Assembly: GCF_004117055.1 (NCBI RefSeq)
Contig: NZ_CP026363.1
Location: 3,929,001 to 3,993,000, forward strand
Direction: 5' to 3'
From: Brevibacillus agri
Lineage (GTDB): Bacteria > Bacillota > Bacilli > Brevibacillales > Brevibacillaceae
Length of the DNA stretch: 64,000 nt
Shown here: one piece after another, positions 34,326 to 44,268 of the stretch
Position numbering within the stretch: the first letter of the stretch is position 1
Layout of the letters: every line of letters begins with the position of its first letter
Notes under the pieces: generated by a model
What the model saw: the letters and a program-made list of their open reading frames with translations, nothing else
Told to the model about the DNA's origin: nothing
The model's database searches: none
Position numbers and translations under genes: made by a program

Positions 34326-35665
34326 TTCGGCAATCCGCGAGCATCCAGCTTTTGCCGCTCTTCCTGAAAGCGCCGGATATGCCGCTCATAGCCAAAATCC
34401 TTTGGCTGATAAAACGAATAATTCACACCGTCAGGCAGATACTGTTGGGGCACATATCCATACGGGTAATCGTGCGGGTACAAATATCCCTGACCGTGTC
34501 CCAGCTTGGCTGCGCCCTTGTACGCCGAATCTCGCAAATGAATCGGAACCTGCTTGTGGCCGTCCGTCCGAATCCGGGCCAGCGCCGAGTTGATTCCGTT
34601 GTAGGCAGCATTGCTTTTCGGAGCCGTAGCCAAATACGTCGTTGCCTGGGCCAGAGGGATTCGTCCCTCGGGCATCCCCACCAATTCTACCGCCTGAAAG
34701 CAGGCCACCGCAACCGAGATCGCCTGCGGGTCCGCATTTCCAATGTCCTCGGAAGCCGAAATCACCAGTCGGCGCGAAATGAAACGGGGATCTTCTCCCG
34801 CATCAATCATCCTCGCCAGCCAATATAACGCGGCATCCGGGTCAGAGCCGCGGATGGATTTGATAAAAGCCGAAATCGTATCGTAATGATTGTCGCCGCT
34901 CTTGTCGTAGCGAACAGCGCGCCGCTGGATGGACTCGACGGCCACGTCCAGGGTCACCGTCACGCCGCCGTCCGGACCAGGAGGCGTCGTCGTCACCGCC
35001 AGCTCCAAGGCGTTCAACAGCCGTCTGGCGTCTCCTTCCGCGTACTGGATCAAGTGTTCGGCCGCTTCCTTCGTCACGGTGACAGACAGTTCTGCCAATC
35101 CGTTTACTTCATCGTTCAGCGCCCGCTCCATCACCTGCTGCAGCTCCTCATGCGACAGCGACTGCAGGGCAAACACTTGCGAGCGCGACAGCAAGGCCGG
35201 ATTGACCTCGAAATACGGATTTTCCGTCGTGGCGCCAATCAAAATGATCGTTCCTTCCTCCACGTAAGGAAGAAGCGCGTCCTGCTGGGACTTGTTGAAG
35301 CGGTGAATCTCGTCGACGAACAGCGTCGTCCGCTGGTTGTCCATCACGAGCCGCTCTTTCGCTGCGTCCACGACTTTGCGGATGTCCGCCACCCCTGCCG
35401 TGACCGCGTTCAGCTCGGAAAAATGCGTCCGGGTGGTACGGGCAATCACTTTGGCCAGCGTCGTCTTTCCCGTGCCGGGCGGACCGTAAAAAATGAGCGA
35501 CGACACTTGATCGGCTTCAATCGCCCGGCGCAGCAGCTTGCCCGGCGCCAAAATGTGCGATTGGCCGATCACTTCCTGAATCGTCTTGGGCCGCATGCGC
35601 GCAGCGAGCGGCTTTTGCTTGCGGCCCCCTTCTTGGTCATAGGCATACGAAAACAGATCGTTCAT
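34307..35665 (-). CDS. rarA: Replication-associated recombination protein A (AAA+ ATPase)
   Basis: The 452-residue protein has Walker A GPPGTGKTTLAKV at 61-73, Walker B TTLFVDEIHRFNKSQQDALL and sensor IGATTENPYFEVNPAL, then the lid and the MgsA tetramerisation part (SKSNAAYNGINSALA-like, YLYPHDYPYGYVPQQYLPDG). It works at stalled forks and interacts with SSB. It is close in length to B. subtilis RarA (YrvN). It lies 6 bp after tcdA. Confidence 0.96.
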   Translation of the reverse strand: MNDLFSYAYDQEGGRKQKPLAARMRPKTIQEVIGQSHILAPGKLLRRAIEADQVSSLIFYGPPGTGKTTLAKVIARTTRTHFSELNAVTAGVADIRKVVDAAKERLVMDNQRTTLFVDEIHRFNKSQQDALLPYVEEGTIILIGATTENPYFEVNPALLSRSQVFALQSLSHEELQQVMERALNDEVNGLAELSVTVTKEAAEHLIQYAEGDARRLLNALELAVTTTPPGPDGGVTVTLDVAVESIQRRAVRYDKSGDNHYDTISAFIKSIRGSDPDAALYWLARMIDAGEDPRFISRRLVISASEDIGNADPQAISVAVACFQAVELVGMPEGRIPLAQATTYLATAPKSNAAYNGINSALARIRTDGHKQVPIHLRDSAYKGAAKLGHGQGYLYPHDYPYGYVPQQYLPDGVNYSFYQPKDFGYERHIRRFQEERQKLDARGLPKKNSPE

Positions 35666-35671
35666 GCTATC

Positions 35672-36427
35672 CTATCCTTTTACGGGCTGCCAGTCCAACA
35701 GGTCACGCACGACGACGCTGGCCAGAATCAGGCCAGCTACGGATGGAACAAAAGCGTTGCTCGCTGGAGGCTGCCGCACTTTGCTGATCGGGGAGTTCGG
35801 GTTGGACACGATTTTTTCCCGCACATCTGTGCGAACGGTCACCGGAATCTCTCTGGAGTAAACCACCTTGACGCCTTTATAAATGCCTTTTTTGCGCAGT
35901 TCGCGGCGAATGACCTTGGCAATCGGGTCATAGCTCGTCTGGGAAATATCCGCGACCTCAAAACGGGTCGGGTCCATCTTGTTGGCGGCCCCCATGCTGG
36001 AGATGATGGGAATATGGCGGCGCTTCGCTTCCTGGATCAGATGCAGCTTGGCCGACATCGTATCCATGGCGTCCACGATGTAGTCGAACTCGTGGGCAAA
36101 CAGTTGCTCGGCCGTCTCTTCGTTGTAAAACATGTTGAGCGTCACGACTTCGCATTCCGGATTGATCGCGGCGATCCGCTCTTTCATCAGCTCTGCCTTT
36201 TTCTGTCCGATCGTGTGGAGCGTCGCGTGAATTTGACGGTTGATGTTGGTGATGTCAACCACATCCTTGTCCACGAGCACAAGCTTGCCGACACCTGTAC
36301 GGGCCAGCGCTTCCACTGTGAAGGAGCCGACGCCGCCGACACCGAGAACGGCGACGCGGCTGTTTTTCATTTTTTCCAAACCTTCGGGACCGAAGGCCAA
36401 TTCGCAACGGGAAAATTGATGAAGCAT
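35672..36427 (-). CDS. tcdA: tRNA threonylcarbamoyladenosine dehydratase (TcdA/YrvM)
   Basis: The 251-residue E1-like enzyme adenylates and cyclises t6A37 in tRNA to ct6A. It has the nucleotide-binding VAVLGVGGVGSFTVEALART, then LVDKDVVDITNINRQIHA and FDYIVDAMDTMSAKL. The ATG at 36425-36427 has AAAGGTGA upstream and is preferred over one four codons earlier. It lies between the 6S RNA candidate and rarA, as in B. subtilis. Confidence 0.93.
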   Translation of the reverse strand: MLHQFSRCELAFGPEGLEKMKNSRVAVLGVGGVGSFTVEALARTGVGKLVLVDKDVVDITNINRQIHATLHTIGQKKAELMKERIAAINPECEVVTLNMFYNEETAEQLFAHEFDYIVDAMDTMSAKLHLIQEAKRRHIPIISSMGAANKMDPTRFEVADISQTSYDPIAKVIRRELRKKGIYKGVKVVYSREIPVTVRTDVREKIVSNPNSPISKVRQPPASNAFVPSVAGLILASVVVRDLLDWQPVKG

Positions 36428-36490
36428 CGTAGGTTTCACCTTTCATTCGCAAGTAAAATGATAGTCAATCGGAAAAGTAGGAATCACAAA

Positions 36491-36685
36491 GAAAAAAGGA
36501 GCCCCATTATGCCGTGTAGCTCCTTAGTTTTGAACCTGCTAATCGCAGGTGGGTGTCTTGCCCAACTGTTGCAGACGTCCACTCGACGGAGGCATGCCTT
36601 TACAATTGCGGACGAAAAACTCCCGAGACAAACTTTGTGGCTCAAAACTATCGGATGTCACGAACATCGCAGGGCTTGTAGCTAG
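36491..36685 (-). ncRNA. ssrS: 6S RNA (BsrA-type) candidate
   Basis: The 300-bp gap between aspS and tcdA has no ORF but contains GC-paired ends and a strong terminator (AAGGAGC with GGCTCCTTTTTT near 36495-36525). B. subtilis encodes 6S-1 RNA (bsrA) in exactly this gap. The length of about 190 bases fits. The RNA inhibits sigma-A RNA polymerase by mimicking an open promoter. The call rests mainly on position; the fold was not computed and the 5' end is approximate. Confidence 0.7.
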
Positions 36686-36727
36686 TATTACCAATGTATC
36701 AAAGAGCAATGCAGTTGCGCAAGTCGA

Positions 36728-38518
36728 TTACGCTTCTACCTTTTCTTCTTCTTTTGCCAGCGTGGCGATAGACAGCTCTGTCAGTTGCTTTGGCGCTACC
36801 ACATCTGGCGCATTGACCATCAGGTCGCTTGCGCTAGCCGTTTTCGGGAACGCGATGACTTCGCGCAGGTTGGTGCGGCCAGCCAGCAGCATAATCAGAC
36901 GGTCCAGGCCGAGCGCGATACCGCCGTGCGGAGGCGTGCCGTACTCGAATGCATCCAGGAGGAAGCCGAATTGTTCATGCGCTTCTTCTTGTGTGAAGCC
37001 GAGTGCCTTGAACATTTTTTCCTGCACGTCGCGTTTGAAAATCCGCATGGAACCGCCGCCCAGCTCGTAGCCGTTCAGTACCATGTCGTACGCTTGCGCA
37101 CGGATTTGGCCCGGATCGGTGTCGAACAGGTGCAGGTCTTCGTCTTTTGGACGAGTGAACGGATGGTGCAGCGCCACGTAGCGTTTTGCTTCCTCATCCC
37201 ACTCGACCAGCGGGAAGTCGACGACCCACAGGAACGCGAACTTGCTCTGGTCGATCAGGCCGAGTTCCGCACCGAGCTTGGAGCGCAAGGCGCCCAATGC
37301 GTCCGCGACGACTTTTGGCTTGTCGGCCACGAACAAAAGCAGGTCGCCTTCTTCGACTTCGAGGCGTTTTTTCAGTTCGTTGATCTCTTCTTCTTTAAAG
37401 AACTTGGCGATCGGGCCTTTTACTTCGCCGTCCTTGAAGCCCATGTACGCAAGACCTTTCGCGCCGTAGCGGGCCGCGAATTTTTGCAGGTCATCCGCTT
37501 CTTTGCGGGAGTAGTGGCCGCAGCCTTTGGCGTTGATCGCTTTTACTTGTCCGCCGCCAGCGACAACGCTTGCGAAAACTTTGAAGTCGCTTGTCGCAAC
37601 CAGGTCGGATACGTCTGTCAGTTCCATGCCGAAGCGCACGTCCGGTTTGTCGGAGCCGTAGCGCGCCATCGCTTCCGCGTAAGTCAGGCGCGGGAACGGC
37701 GTCGGAACGTCCACGCCGATCGTTTGCTTGAACACGTGCGCGACCATTTTTTCCATCATCGGCAAAATTTCTTCCATCGACAGGAAGGACGTCTCGATGT
37801 CCACCTGGGTGAACTCAGGCTGGCGGTCAGCGCGCAAGTCTTCGTCGCGGAAGCAGCGCACGATCTGGTAATAGCGCTCCAGACCGGATACCATCAGAAG
37901 CTGCTTGAACAACTGTGGCGATTGCGGCAGCGCGTAAAACTCGCCTGGATGCACGCGGGATGGCACGAGGTAGTCGCGCGCGCCCTCTGGCGTGCTCTTG
38001 GTCAGCATCGGCGTCTCCACTTCCACGAAGCCGTTCTCGTCGAGGTAGTCGCGGAATGCTTTTGCCGCTTTGCTGCGCAGAATCAAGGAACGCTGCATTT
38101 CCGGACGGCGCAGGTCGAGGTAGCGGTATTTCAGGCGAACCTGTTCATCGACGTCGATGCCGTCCTCGATTTGGAACGGAGGCGTTTTGGCGTCGTTCAA
38201 AATTTGGATTTCGGAGATGTGAACTTCGACTTCACCCGTTTTCAGCTTCGGATTGACGGCTTCCGGCGCGCGGTTCACGACGTTTCCTTTTACCACCAGC
38301 ACGTACTCGCTGCGCACTTTGTCAGCGGCTTCCCACGCTGCCTTGTTGTGCTCCGGATTGAAGACGATTTGCACGATCCCTGTGCGGTCGCGGAAGTCGA
38401 TGAAAATGACCCCGCCGAGGTCGCGGCGCTTTTGCACCCAGCCGTTCAGTACGATTTCCTGCCCTACATGTGCTGTTGTCACTTCACCGCAATGTACGGT
38501 GCGATATTGCCAAGACAT
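36728..38518 (-). CDS. aspS: Aspartyl-tRNA synthetase
   Basis: The 596-residue enzyme has an N-terminal OB anticodon-binding domain ([20 protein letters not shown]), class II motif 2 ([23 protein letters not shown]), the bacterial GAD insert and motif 3 ([20 protein letters not shown]). The ATG at 38516-38518 with GGGGGAAA upstream is preferred over an earlier start at 38533. It follows hisS with a 34-bp gap, so both are probably under the hisS T-box leader. Confidence 0.97.
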   Translation of the reverse strand: MSWQYRTVHCGEVTTAHVGQEIVLNGWVQKRRDLGGVIFIDFRDRTGIVQIVFNPEHNKAAWEAADKVRSEYVLVVKGNVVNRAPEAVNPKLKTGEVEVHISEIQILNDAKTPPFQIEDGIDVDEQVRLKYRYLDLRRPEMQRSLILRSKAAKAFRDYLDENGFVEVETPMLTKSTPEGARDYLVPSRVHPGEFYALPQSPQLFKQLLMVSGLERYYQIVRCFRDEDLRADRQPEFTQVDIETSFLSMEEILPMMEKMVAHVFKQTIGVDVPTPFPRLTYAEAMARYGSDKPDVRFGMELTDVSDLVATSDFKVFASVVAGGGQVKAINAKGCGHYSRKEADDLQKFAARYGAKGLAYMGFKDGEVKGPIAKFFKEEEINELKKRLEVEEGDLLLFVADKPKVVADALGALRSKLGAELGLIDQSKFAFLWVVDFPLVEWDEEAKRYVALHHPFTRPKDEDLHLFDTDPGQIRAQAYDMVLNGYELGGGSMRIFKRDVQEKMFKALGFTQEEAHEQFGFLLDAFEYGTPPHGGIALGLDRLIMLLAGRTNLREVIAFPKTASASDLMVNAPDVVAPKQLTELSIATLAKEEEKVEA

Positions 38519-38552
38519 GATGATTTCCCCCACTTTTGGTTTGTTGGTTTTG

Positions 38553-39833
38553 TTAGTTTGCTTGTTGTACTTTTGCCGCCAGGACAGAGATAAATTCGTC
38601 CTGCTTGATCTCCTGCTGCTCGCCTGTTGCCATTTCCTTCAGGACAACCGTGCCGTTTGCCAGCTCGGACTCTCCGATGATCGCGGTGAAACGGGCAGAC
38701 AGCCGATCCGCTTGCTTGAGCTGCGCCTTCATTTTCCGGTCGAGATAGTCCAGCTCAGCGGCCACGCCCGCCTGACGCAGTTGGTCGACGAGAATAAACG
38801 CGCCTTTTTTCGCTTCCGGCGTCTGCACGACGACGAAGCAGTCGATCCCGCCGGTAATCGGCAACTGCACGCCCTGCTTTTCCAGGGCCAGCAGCAAGCG
38901 CTCGATACTCAGCGCGAAGCCGATTCCCGGCATGTCGTCGCCGCCCAGCTCCGCGACCAGACCGTTGTAGCGTCCGCCGCCGCAAAGCGTTTCCACCGCG
39001 CCGATTTCCGCCATCTTGATTTCAAAAGCGGTCAGTGTGTAGTAGTCCAGTCCGCGAACCAGACGCGGGTTGACATGGTACGGAATGTCGAGCGCAGTCA
39101 GGTAGTCTTTCACGGCTTCAAAGTGAGCCGCCGACTCTTCGCTCAAGTAATCCAGAATGGATGGAGCGTCTTTGGTCAATGTTTTGCACTTTTCGTTTTT
39201 GCAGTCGAGCACGCGCAGCGGATTGCGGTCAATCCGGGATTGGCAATCCTCGCACAGCTCGGAGCGCACGCCGTTCAGATGCGCCAGCAGGTGCTCGCGG
39301 TGGCGCGCCCGGTCTTCTACCGTCCCGACGCTGTTCAGCTCGACGGACAGCCCTGTCAGTCCCAGCTCCTGGTACAGACGAATGGCAAGCCCGATCACCT
39401 CGGCGTCAATCGCCGGATCGCTCGAACCGATCGCTTCCGCCCCGAATTGCACGAATTGGCGGTAGCGCCCTGCCTGCGGACGCTCGTGCCGGAACATCGG
39501 CCCCAGGTAGTACAGCTTGGTCGGCTGATTTGGCGAACCGTACAGCTTGTTTTCCACGTAGGAGCGAACGACGCCCGCCGTCCCTTCCGGACGCAGCGTG
39601 AGCGCATCGTTGCTGCGCGGGTTGGCCACGCTGTACATTTCTTTTTCCACGATGTCCGTAGTCTCGCCTACGCCCCGCTGAAACAGCTCCGTGCTCTCGA
39701 ACAGCGGCGTGCGAATCTCCGCGTAGTTAAAGCGGCGGCACAGCTCGCGGGCTTTTGCTTCTACGTAGTGCCACAGCTCTACGGTACCTGGCATAATATC
39801 CTGCGTACCGCGGGGAATCTGGATTCTCGTCAT
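38553..39833 (-). CDS. hisS: Histidyl-tRNA synthetase
   Basis: The 426-residue class II enzyme has motif 1-type RGTQDIMPG and [16 protein letters not shown], motif 2 ([26 protein letters not shown]), the histidine-specific [14 protein letters not shown] and motif 3 ([16 protein letters not shown]), then the anticodon-binding domain. It is preceded by its own T-box leader and promoter. Confidence 0.97.
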   Translation of the reverse strand: MTRIQIPRGTQDIMPGTVELWHYVEAKARELCRRFNYAEIRTPLFESTELFQRGVGETTDIVEKEMYSVANPRSNDALTLRPEGTAGVVRSYVENKLYGSPNQPTKLYYLGPMFRHERPQAGRYRQFVQFGAEAIGSSDPAIDAEVIGLAIRLYQELGLTGLSVELNSVGTVEDRARHREHLLAHLNGVRSELCEDCQSRIDRNPLRVLDCKNEKCKTLTKDAPSILDYLSEESAAHFEAVKDYLTALDIPYHVNPRLVRGLDYYTLTAFEIKMAEIGAVETLCGGGRYNGLVAELGGDDMPGIGFALSIERLLLALEKQGVQLPITGGIDCFVVVQTPEAKKGAFILVDQLRQAGVAAELDYLDRKMKAQLKQADRLSARFTAIIGESELANGTVVLKEMATGEQQEIKQDEFISVLAAKVQQAN

Positions 39834-39913
39834 TCCTCTCGAACCTCCATGTCTTTTGAAAAACTCGGGCTACGCCAAACCTCCAGGATGAGACAACTTT
39901 TTTCGCTGACAAA

Positions 39914-40232
39914 TAAAAAAGTCCCTCGCCTCCTGACATTCAGCAATTCGCCACATGTCAGGGACGAGAGACTGGTTATACTCCCGTGGTGCCACCCTGT
40001 TTGAACAGCCTTATGTAAAAAGGCTATCCCACTTATTAGCCGTTAACGCCGGCGGACGCCTGCCAGTTACTGAGGAGTCGAGGCCGATGCCTCGCCCGTT
40101 CACTGCGGTCTTCGGGGATGTCATTCACCAAGTCGTGATACGAAAGCACTCTCAGCCACGGCGCTTCCTCTCTGGTTATCCGTTTCATTGGATACTTGTT
40201 CCCGTCATCAGATCGTTGTATCAAAAAGCTTA
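39914..40232 (-). promoter_or_regulatory. T-box riboswitch of hisS-aspS
   Basis: The T-box core AGGGTGGCACCACGGG is at 39983-39998 on the minus strand, followed by a terminator stem (GTCCCTGACAT region with GTCAGG and GAGGGAC) and TTTTTT near 39915. The leader of about 320 bases should sense uncharged tRNA-His and control hisS and probably aspS. Confidence 0.93.
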
Positions 40233-40238
40233 TTGTGA

Positions 40239-40267
40239 ATCATAGCAAACCAGTCAGCGGGCGTCAA
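40239..40267 (-). promoter_or_regulatory. Sigma-A promoter of hisS-aspS
   Basis: On the minus strand TTGACG (40262-40267) and TATGAT (40239-40244) are separated by exactly 17 bases, just before the T-box leader. Confidence 0.8.
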
Positions 40268-40314
40268 CAGGCGCCCCATAAAACTTTTTTTACTACGCTA
40301 TGCGGCAAGACGCC

Positions 40315-41838
40315 CTATGCGTGCGCCTCTTTTTCTCTACCTGTCGCCCCGGCGTAAATTTCGTCCAGGTCGCGCAGCTTGTTGTCCACCAGCGTCTTGT
40401 ACGTGTCGTTGTACGTCTTCGGGTCTTTCGGATTCGGAAACCGCTTCAGCTTGCCGCTGCCCGGCGCCATCAGCTTGGAGACGGCGCCGCAGCCAAGGCC
40501 GAGAATCGTCTGCACCTCTTCCATAATCATGATGTTGTAGATGCTTTCCTGACCGGGCTTGGCATAGCCGACATTCTCTAGGTTACCCAAAATGTTTTTT
40601 TGGCGATACAGATAATACGGATCGTAGCCGTTCGCGGCTGTCCAGGCGGAAGCCATCTCCATCATCCTGCTGATCTCGTCGCGGCTGGCTACCTTGTAGC
40701 GCTCCTTGTTCTGGGTCATCTCGGAAGCTCGTTTAAACGACAAGGTATGCACAGTCAGCGAGGCTGGCATCAGCTTCTCCACTTGTTCGAGACTGTGCAC
40801 AAGCTCGGCCACCCCCTCGTTGGGCAGCCCGATAATCAGGTCCATGTTGATATTGGTCAGGCCCATTTCCATAGCGAGATGGTACTTTTCAATCGTCTCC
40901 TCGACGGTGTGGTGGCGGCCGATCGCGCGGAGCGTCTCTTGCGTGAACGACTGGGGATTGATGCTGATCCGGTCCACCTCCCAGCGCTTCATCACGTCGA
41001 GCTTTTCGGCGGTAATCGTATCCGGCCTGCCCGCTTCGACGGTCAGCTCGCGCACCCCGTCCATATGCGGAAAGCTGCGGTGCATCGTCTCAAACAACTG
41101 GTTCATGTCCTCTGCCGTAATGCTCGTCGGCGTGCCGCCCCCAAAGTAGATGGAGGTGATGCGCTGGTCGTTTTTCGTCAGCCACTCGCCCATTTTCTCG
41201 ATCTCGTAGTGCAGCCCTTCGAGGAACGGATTGACCGAAGCCGTATGGCTGCGAATCGCATAGGCAGGAAACGTACAGTACGCGCATTTCGTCGGACAGA
41301 AAGGAATGCCGATGTACACGGACAGCTCGCGGTCGATCTGGTACAGGTCGGGTACCACCTGAAGCTGCTTGTCGACGATCGCTTGCAAGAGCTTCAGCTT
41401 GTACGGGCGCAAAATCACATCCTGCTGGAGCTTCCGGTGCGCTTCCTCGCGTCCGACACCTGCCACGTTCAACTGGTGCAGCAGCTTGGTCGGGCGAATG
41501 CCTGTGAGGATGCCCCAGCCTTGCTCGATCCCGGTATATTCTTCCAGCATCAGCAACAGGGCGTAGCAGAGCGCCTGCTTGGCCGTTTTGCGCATCGCTT
41601 TTTCATCGCGCGAGACGTAATTGCGCTTGACTTGATGGGCGAGCTGCCTGTTTCCGGCGAAAAGCTCGCCCGAAGCTACAACTCCCTCTTCCTGTACAGC
41701 AAGTGCCAGCTTTATTCGCATATCGGCGTCGCCTTCCCACGAAGAGACGAAGGCGAGCGCGGGGTCTTCGTAAAACAAGGCGAGAATCAAGGAGAGTTCG
41801 CGCTCAAAGGCGTGTCCCTCGCACTTTATTTGAATCAT
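40315..41838 (-). CDS. hemZ: Radical-SAM coproporphyrinogen dehydrogenase HemZ
   Basis: The 507-residue protein has an N-terminal extension typical of HemZ and a radical SAM core with Cys181, Cys185 and Cys188 in FCPTKCAYCTFPAY binding the 4Fe-4S cluster, then YFGGGTPTSITAEDMN. HemZ is related to oxygen-independent coproporphyrinogen oxidase; its function in heme synthesis is debated. The ATG at 41836-41838 has AGGTGA upstream. It is next to hisS and yrvJ as in B. subtilis. Confidence 0.92.
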   Translation of the reverse strand: MIQIKCEGHAFERELSLILALFYEDPALAFVSSWEGDADMRIKLALAVQEEGVVASGELFAGNRQLAHQVKRNYVSRDEKAMRKTAKQALCYALLLMLEEYTGIEQGWGILTGIRPTKLLHQLNVAGVGREEAHRKLQQDVILRPYKLKLLQAIVDKQLQVVPDLYQIDRELSVYIGIPFCPTKCAYCTFPAYAIRSHTASVNPFLEGLHYEIEKMGEWLTKNDQRITSIYFGGGTPTSITAEDMNQLFETMHRSFPHMDGVRELTVEAGRPDTITAEKLDVMKRWEVDRISINPQSFTQETLRAIGRHHTVEETIEKYHLAMEMGLTNINMDLIIGLPNEGVAELVHSLEQVEKLMPASLTVHTLSFKRASEMTQNKERYKVASRDEISRMMEMASAWTAANGYDPYYLYRQKNILGNLENVGYAKPGQESIYNIMIMEEVQTILGLGCGAVSKLMAPGSGKLKRFPNPKDPKTYNDTYKTLVDNKLRDLDEIYAGATGREKEAHA

Positions 41839-41932
41839 CGTTCGTTCACCTGCTTTTTTAAAATGCCACTCCTCATCATAGCTGACGGAGTTCCCCCCGG
41901 TCAACAAAAGCAAGGAGCGGCACTTCAGGCGA

Positions 41933-42103
41933 TTACTTCCTTTTTTGACGCGGCTGCTGCAGGTCGCGCATGCCGACAAAAAAATCTTGGGACATTTCTA
42001 CATTTGGCCGTGACGATTCTTTGGCCAAATCGTCATGAAAGTCGACGGAAAAAAATTGTCGATTCAAGCCTTGCGCAAATGTTTCCTTGTTGGACTGCCT
42101 CAC
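41933..42103 (-). CDS. Small conserved-looking protein of 56 residues
   Basis: A frame starts with GTG at 42101-42103 behind CAGGAGGAG, a very strong ribosome binding site, and reads MRQSNKETFAQGLNRQFFSV, continuing through DFHDDLAKESSRPNVEMSQD to QQPRQKRK. It is hydrophilic, without membrane segment or cysteines. I do not recognise it. It lies 94 bp upstream of hemZ on the same strand and could be co-transcribed. Confidence 0.65.
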   Translation of the reverse strand: MRQSNKETFAQGLNRQFFSVDFHDDLAKESSRPNVEMSQDFFVGMRDLQQPRQKRK

Positions 42104-42310
42104 AATCTACTCCTCCTGCGTGCAATAGTGCTCTTTTGTCCTAGTATGGCCTATTGCGAGACATTGCAGTCGACGGAAGGACTTGCAAAGCTTTGTCGCT
42201 TCTTGCAGGAAAAAGCCGAAGCAGGCGCGAAGTGATTGTGTTGGCAAAAACATGAAAGAAACGTCCCTTGACGACTCTAGCATTTCAATTATTGGGAAAG
42301 GATGTCTACC

Positions 42311-44182
42311 GTGTCTGTACGTCAAAAAATCGTGAGGTCGCTACTGACTATCGTCTGCGCCATCTCCCTCCCCGTTTCGTCAGCCTGGGCTGCCGGTTCT
42401 GTTCAGGTCACCGTGGACAAGCTCAATGTCCGCTCCGGCCCGAGCCTTCAGGACGCCGTCGTCACCACACTGCCGAACAAGACGGTGCTGCCTGTCATCT
42501 CCACCAAAAACGACTGGGTGCAGGTCAAGCTGCCCAATGGGCAAAGCGGCTGGGTAGCCAACTGGCTCGTCTCGGCACAGCAGCAGCCCGCGCCCGCTGC
42601 GGCAAAGACTGTCGAGAGCACGACGACCAACCTCAACGTGCGCTCCGGTCCCAGCCAGACTCATCCGGTCATCCAGACGATCAACCCCGGGACGCGCTAC
42701 CCGATCGTGCAAAAAAACGGCGATTGGATCATGATTCAGCTCAGCGGCGGCAAAACAGGCTGGGTAGCCGCCTGGCTCGTCAAAGACAGCTCGTCTGCCT
42801 CGACAGGCTCCACGCCAGGCGCTGGAACAGCCGGAACGCCGCCAACCGGACAGGCAGGCGGCAATCCGCCGAGCACTGCCGGAGGCGCTGTCATACCGAA
42901 GCCGTCCGCCGTTCAGGGGGCCAGCCTGACGCTGGAGTTCGCCCCTTATGTGTACCCTACACCGGATGCGAGCACGCCGGCGATCGGACAACTGCACGCG
43001 GGCGAGACGATTACCGTGCTGACGCAGCAAAACGGCTGGATTCAGTTCCCCTACGACGGGGTGAACGCCTGGATTTCCACGAACAGCAACGCACCTGCCC
43101 AAGACACCACCACGGCGCCAAGCACAGATACAGGTGGTGCAGGCAATACGAGCACGCCCGCTCAGCCGAGCACGCCTGCCACACCCGCTGAGCAGACAGC
43201 GACGGTGCAAACAGACGGGCTGAATTTGCGCAGCGAGTCCAATACGTCCAGCGCGATTCTCGCCACGCTGCCCATCGGCAGCAAGCTGAAGGTGCTGGAA
43301 AAGCAAGGCGATTGGTACCGCGTGCAAACTTCTGCCGGAAAAACGGGCTGGGTAGCAGGCTGGCTCGTCACCGTCTCGGGAGCAAACACGCCTACGCCAA
43401 GCGGCCCATACGTCACGATCATCAATGCCAATACGAATGTCCGCTCCGGTCCCGGCACCGAACATAGCGTGCTGCGGCAAGTACAGACAGGCGAGAAATA
43501 CAGCATCGAAAACAGAGAGGGCGACTGGTTCAAAGTCACGCTCAGCGATGGCACGACAGGCTATGTGGCCGGCTGGCTCGTAGCGGCGAGCGGAGCGCCT
43601 GCTGTCATTCGCAGCCAGGCGCTCGCCGGAAAACTGATCGTCGTCGACCCCGGACACGGCGGAAACGACAACGGCGCGACCGGCTCCAGCTTTTCCACCC
43701 TGGAGAAAACCGTCAACCTGCAAGTCTCCTTGCTCCTGCGCAACAAGCTGGAAGCGGCCGGAGCCAAAGTCATCATGACGCGGGCGGACGACCGCAAACT
43801 CACCTTGCAGCAGCGCGTGGACGTGGCCGTGCAGAACAAAGCCGACATTTTTGTCAGCATTCACCACAATACGCATCCAAACACGGCGACCAACGGCTCC
43901 ATCGTGTTTTTCTACCATCAAGGCAATTCCAGCAAGCTCGCTTCGCTGGTGCAAAACGAGCTGGTGAAGGCGACGAACTACAAAGACTTGCAGTCCCGCT
44001 TCGGCGACTACTTCGTCCTGCGGGAAAATTCCGTTCCCTCCATCCTGGCCGAGATCGGGTTCCTCTCCAACTACAACGACGAGATTCGCGTCCGCTCGGA
44101 GAAGCAGCAGGATCTGGCGGCAGAGGGCCTGTTCAAAGGGATTGTCCAATATTTCAACTCGTTGCACCCGCAGGGCGGTTGA
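42311..44182 (+). CDS. N-acetylmuramoyl-L-alanine amidase with five SH3b repeats (YrvJ-like)
   Basis: The 623-residue secreted protein has a signal peptide (IVRSLLTIVCAISLPVSSAWA), five bacterial SH3 repeats (each with LNVRSGPS-like and GDW...GWVA-WLV motifs; the third is divergent), Pro/Thr/Ser linkers and a C-terminal Amidase_3 domain with zinc ligands in VVDPGHGG, the Glu in LEKTVN, His in SIHHNTHP and catalytic Glu in LAEIGFLSN. It cleaves the MurNAc-L-Ala bond of peptidoglycan. The GTG at 42311 is preferred because GGAAAGG is 9 bases upstream; an ATG at 42302 is too close to it. Confidence 0.93.
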   Translation: MSVRQKIVRSLLTIVCAISLPVSSAWAAGSVQVTVDKLNVRSGPSLQDAVVTTLPNKTVLPVISTKNDWVQVKLPNGQSGWVANWLVSAQQQPAPAAAKTVESTTTNLNVRSGPSQTHPVIQTINPGTRYPIVQKNGDWIMIQLSGGKTGWVAAWLVKDSSSASTGSTPGAGTAGTPPTGQAGGNPPSTAGGAVIPKPSAVQGASLTLEFAPYVYPTPDASTPAIGQLHAGETITVLTQQNGWIQFPYDGVNAWISTNSNAPAQDTTTAPSTDTGGAGNTSTPAQPSTPATPAEQTATVQTDGLNLRSESNTSSAILATLPIGSKLKVLEKQGDWYRVQTSAGKTGWVAGWLVTVSGANTPTPSGPYVTIINANTNVRSGPGTEHSVLRQVQTGEKYSIENREGDWFKVTLSDGTTGYVAGWLVAASGAPAVIRSQALAGKLIVVDPGHGGNDNGATGSSFSTLEKTVNLQVSLLLRNKLEAAGAKVIMTRADDRKLTLQQRVDVAVQNKADIFVSIHHNTHPNTATNGSIVFFYHQGNSSKLASLVQNELVKATNYKDLQSRFGDYFVLRENSVPSILAEIGFLSNYNDEIRVRSEKQQDLAAEGLFKGIVQYFNSLHPQGG

Positions 44183-44204
44183 TCTTTGGGGAGTCGCCCT
44201 TCGC

Positions 44205-44242
44205 GCAAACAAAAAAACGGTTGCCTCGGCAGCCGTTTTTTG
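44205..44242. terminator. Bidirectional terminator after the amidase gene
   Basis: AAAACGGTTGCC and GGCAGCCGTTTT pair (one G-U) with A- and T-runs outside, between two convergent genes. Confidence 0.85.
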
Positions 44243-44268
44243 TTTGGATCTTGCACCTGTTCGCTTGT

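Noticed and set aside
36785..38593. Plus-strand frame of 602 codons opposite aspS
   Set aside because: Antisense shadow; no start signal and composition unlike real proteins.
42035..42235. Plus-strand frame of 66 codons before the amidase
   Set aside because: It lacks a ribosome binding site and overlaps antisense the better supported 56-residue gene.
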